NCBI RefSeq assembly: GCF_900188335.1
Contig: NZ_FZOY01000006.1
Span: 124,001 to 188,000, forward strand
Source: Tropicimonas sediminicola
GTDB taxonomy: Bacteria > Pseudomonadota > Alphaproteobacteria > Rhodobacterales > Rhodobacteraceae
Direction: 5' to 3'
Length of the DNA stretch: 64,000 bases
In this document: positions 63,704 through 64,000 of the stretch, piece after piece
Position numbering within the stretch: the stretch's first letter is position 1
How the letters are laid out: every line of letters begins with the position of its first letter
Made by a program: the position numbers and the translations under genes
Notes under the pieces: model-generated
Seen by the model: only the letters and a program-made list of their open reading frames with translations
Databases searched by the model: none
What the model was told of the DNA's origin: nothing

Positions 63704-64000
63704 TCAGTTGGTCGGCTCGGCCGCCCAGTCGCGGACCGGCGCATAGCCTGCGTCCCGGAGCTTGCCGAGATAGGCGTTCAGCATCTCGGTGCCCGGCTCG
63801 CCGGCATCATCGAGCTCCTTGGCCCATTCCGCCGCGATGTTGGGCATCGCCTCGGCCCAGGCTACGCGGTCCTCGGGGCTCAGCTCGACGATGGTGCCGC
63901 CAGCGGCGACATAGGCGTCCAGGCTCTCGCCCGCCCGCTCCATCGCGATCCCGGCCACGTGGTCGCGATAGAGCACCGCCACCTCCCGCAGCACGCCCTT
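63704..64000 (-). CDS. dctP: TRAP transporter substrate-binding protein (C-terminal part)
   Basis: The last 98 residues of a gene whose beginning lies beyond the window. The visible part (VELSPEDRVAWAEAMPNIAA, WAKELDDAGEPGTEMLNAYL, GKLRDAGYAPVRDWAAEP) fits the C-terminal helices of DctP binding proteins. Order dctP-dctQ-dctM-dioxygenase-amidohydrolase on the minus strand suggests one operon. The ligand cannot be told from this end. Confidence 0.82.
   Translation of the reverse strand, partial: KGVLREVAVLYRDHVAGIAMERAGESLDAYVAAGGTIVELSPEDRVAWAEAMPNIAAEWAKELDDAGEPGTEMLNAYLGKLRDAGYAPVRDWAAEPTN

Overview
The window is high-GC (roughly two thirds G+C), gene-dense chromosomal DNA from an aerobic alphaproteobacterium, most likely of the order Rhodobacterales (Roseobacter/Paracoccaceae group). 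The evidence is a VPLP-type C-terminal sorting protein, the alphaproteobacterial ATP synthase zeta subunit, a corrinoid/homocysteine methyltransferase gene set instead of one-piece MetH, an RNase E whose S1 domain is split by a very long acidic insert, and a NasT/NasS-controlled nitrate locus. I see no transposase, phage gene, CRISPR array or rRNA. One tRNA gene is present.

Layout. (1) 1-13,081: nitrate assimilation on the + strand: nasT (3' end), nasS, a leader with a long terminator hairpin, ABC importer nrtA-nrtB-nrtC/D, a GAF-repeat protein, a single-domain globin, nirB, nirD, nasA and a small secreted protein. (2) 13,091-21,163: an orphan FliG-like gene, a LpxL-type acyltransferase, a DUF1223 protein, a small HTH protein, aconitase, ccdA and tusA. 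(3) 21,185-31,679: rne, a HAD phosphatase, dctD and dctB, then purQ, a sorting-signal protein, purS and purC, all on the minus strand. (4) 31,800-42,129: a hypothetical protein, ATP synthase zeta, a homocysteine methyltransferase / corrinoid protein / DUF1638 group enclosing a radical SAM gene, lysozyme-inhibitor, sufE, lipoprotein, rnd, purN and purM. (5) 42,217-50,313: a tRNA with CAU anticodon, then a two-gene operon of about 7.7 kb: a 1661-residue pyruvate:ferredoxin-oxidoreductase-type enzyme and a 919-residue fused NfnB-NfnA-type flavoprotein. (6) 50,323-52,210: a TrhA/hemolysin III protein, an inactivated ABM monooxygenase fragment and a nitroreductase. (7) 52,229-59,868: LacI regulator, its two candidate operators, a carbohydrate ABC importer (binding protein, two permeases, ATPase), a GH63-type hydrolase resembling glucosyl-/mannosylglycerate hydrolases, and a GntR regulator. 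(8) 59,971-64,000: an exported amidohydrolase, an intradiol dioxygenase and a TRAP transporter whose binding-protein gene runs off the window.

How it works together. The nitrate locus imports nitrate, reduces it with NasA (Mo, Fe-S) and NirB/NirD (NADH, siroheme) to ammonium, and is probably switched by NasS sensing nitrate and NasT acting as an antiterminator on the leader. The fused oxidoreductase pair at 42.5-50.3 kb is the most interesting unit: every cofactor motif of a PFOR and of a ferredoxin:NADP oxidoreductase is present in two overlapping genes of an apparently aerobic organism. The LacI operon looks like uptake and hydrolysis of a glycosidic compatible solute. The last cluster looks like uptake and ring cleavage of an aromatic compound.

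Only the sequence was read. Functions are assigned from motifs and remembered family features, without database searches or structure prediction.
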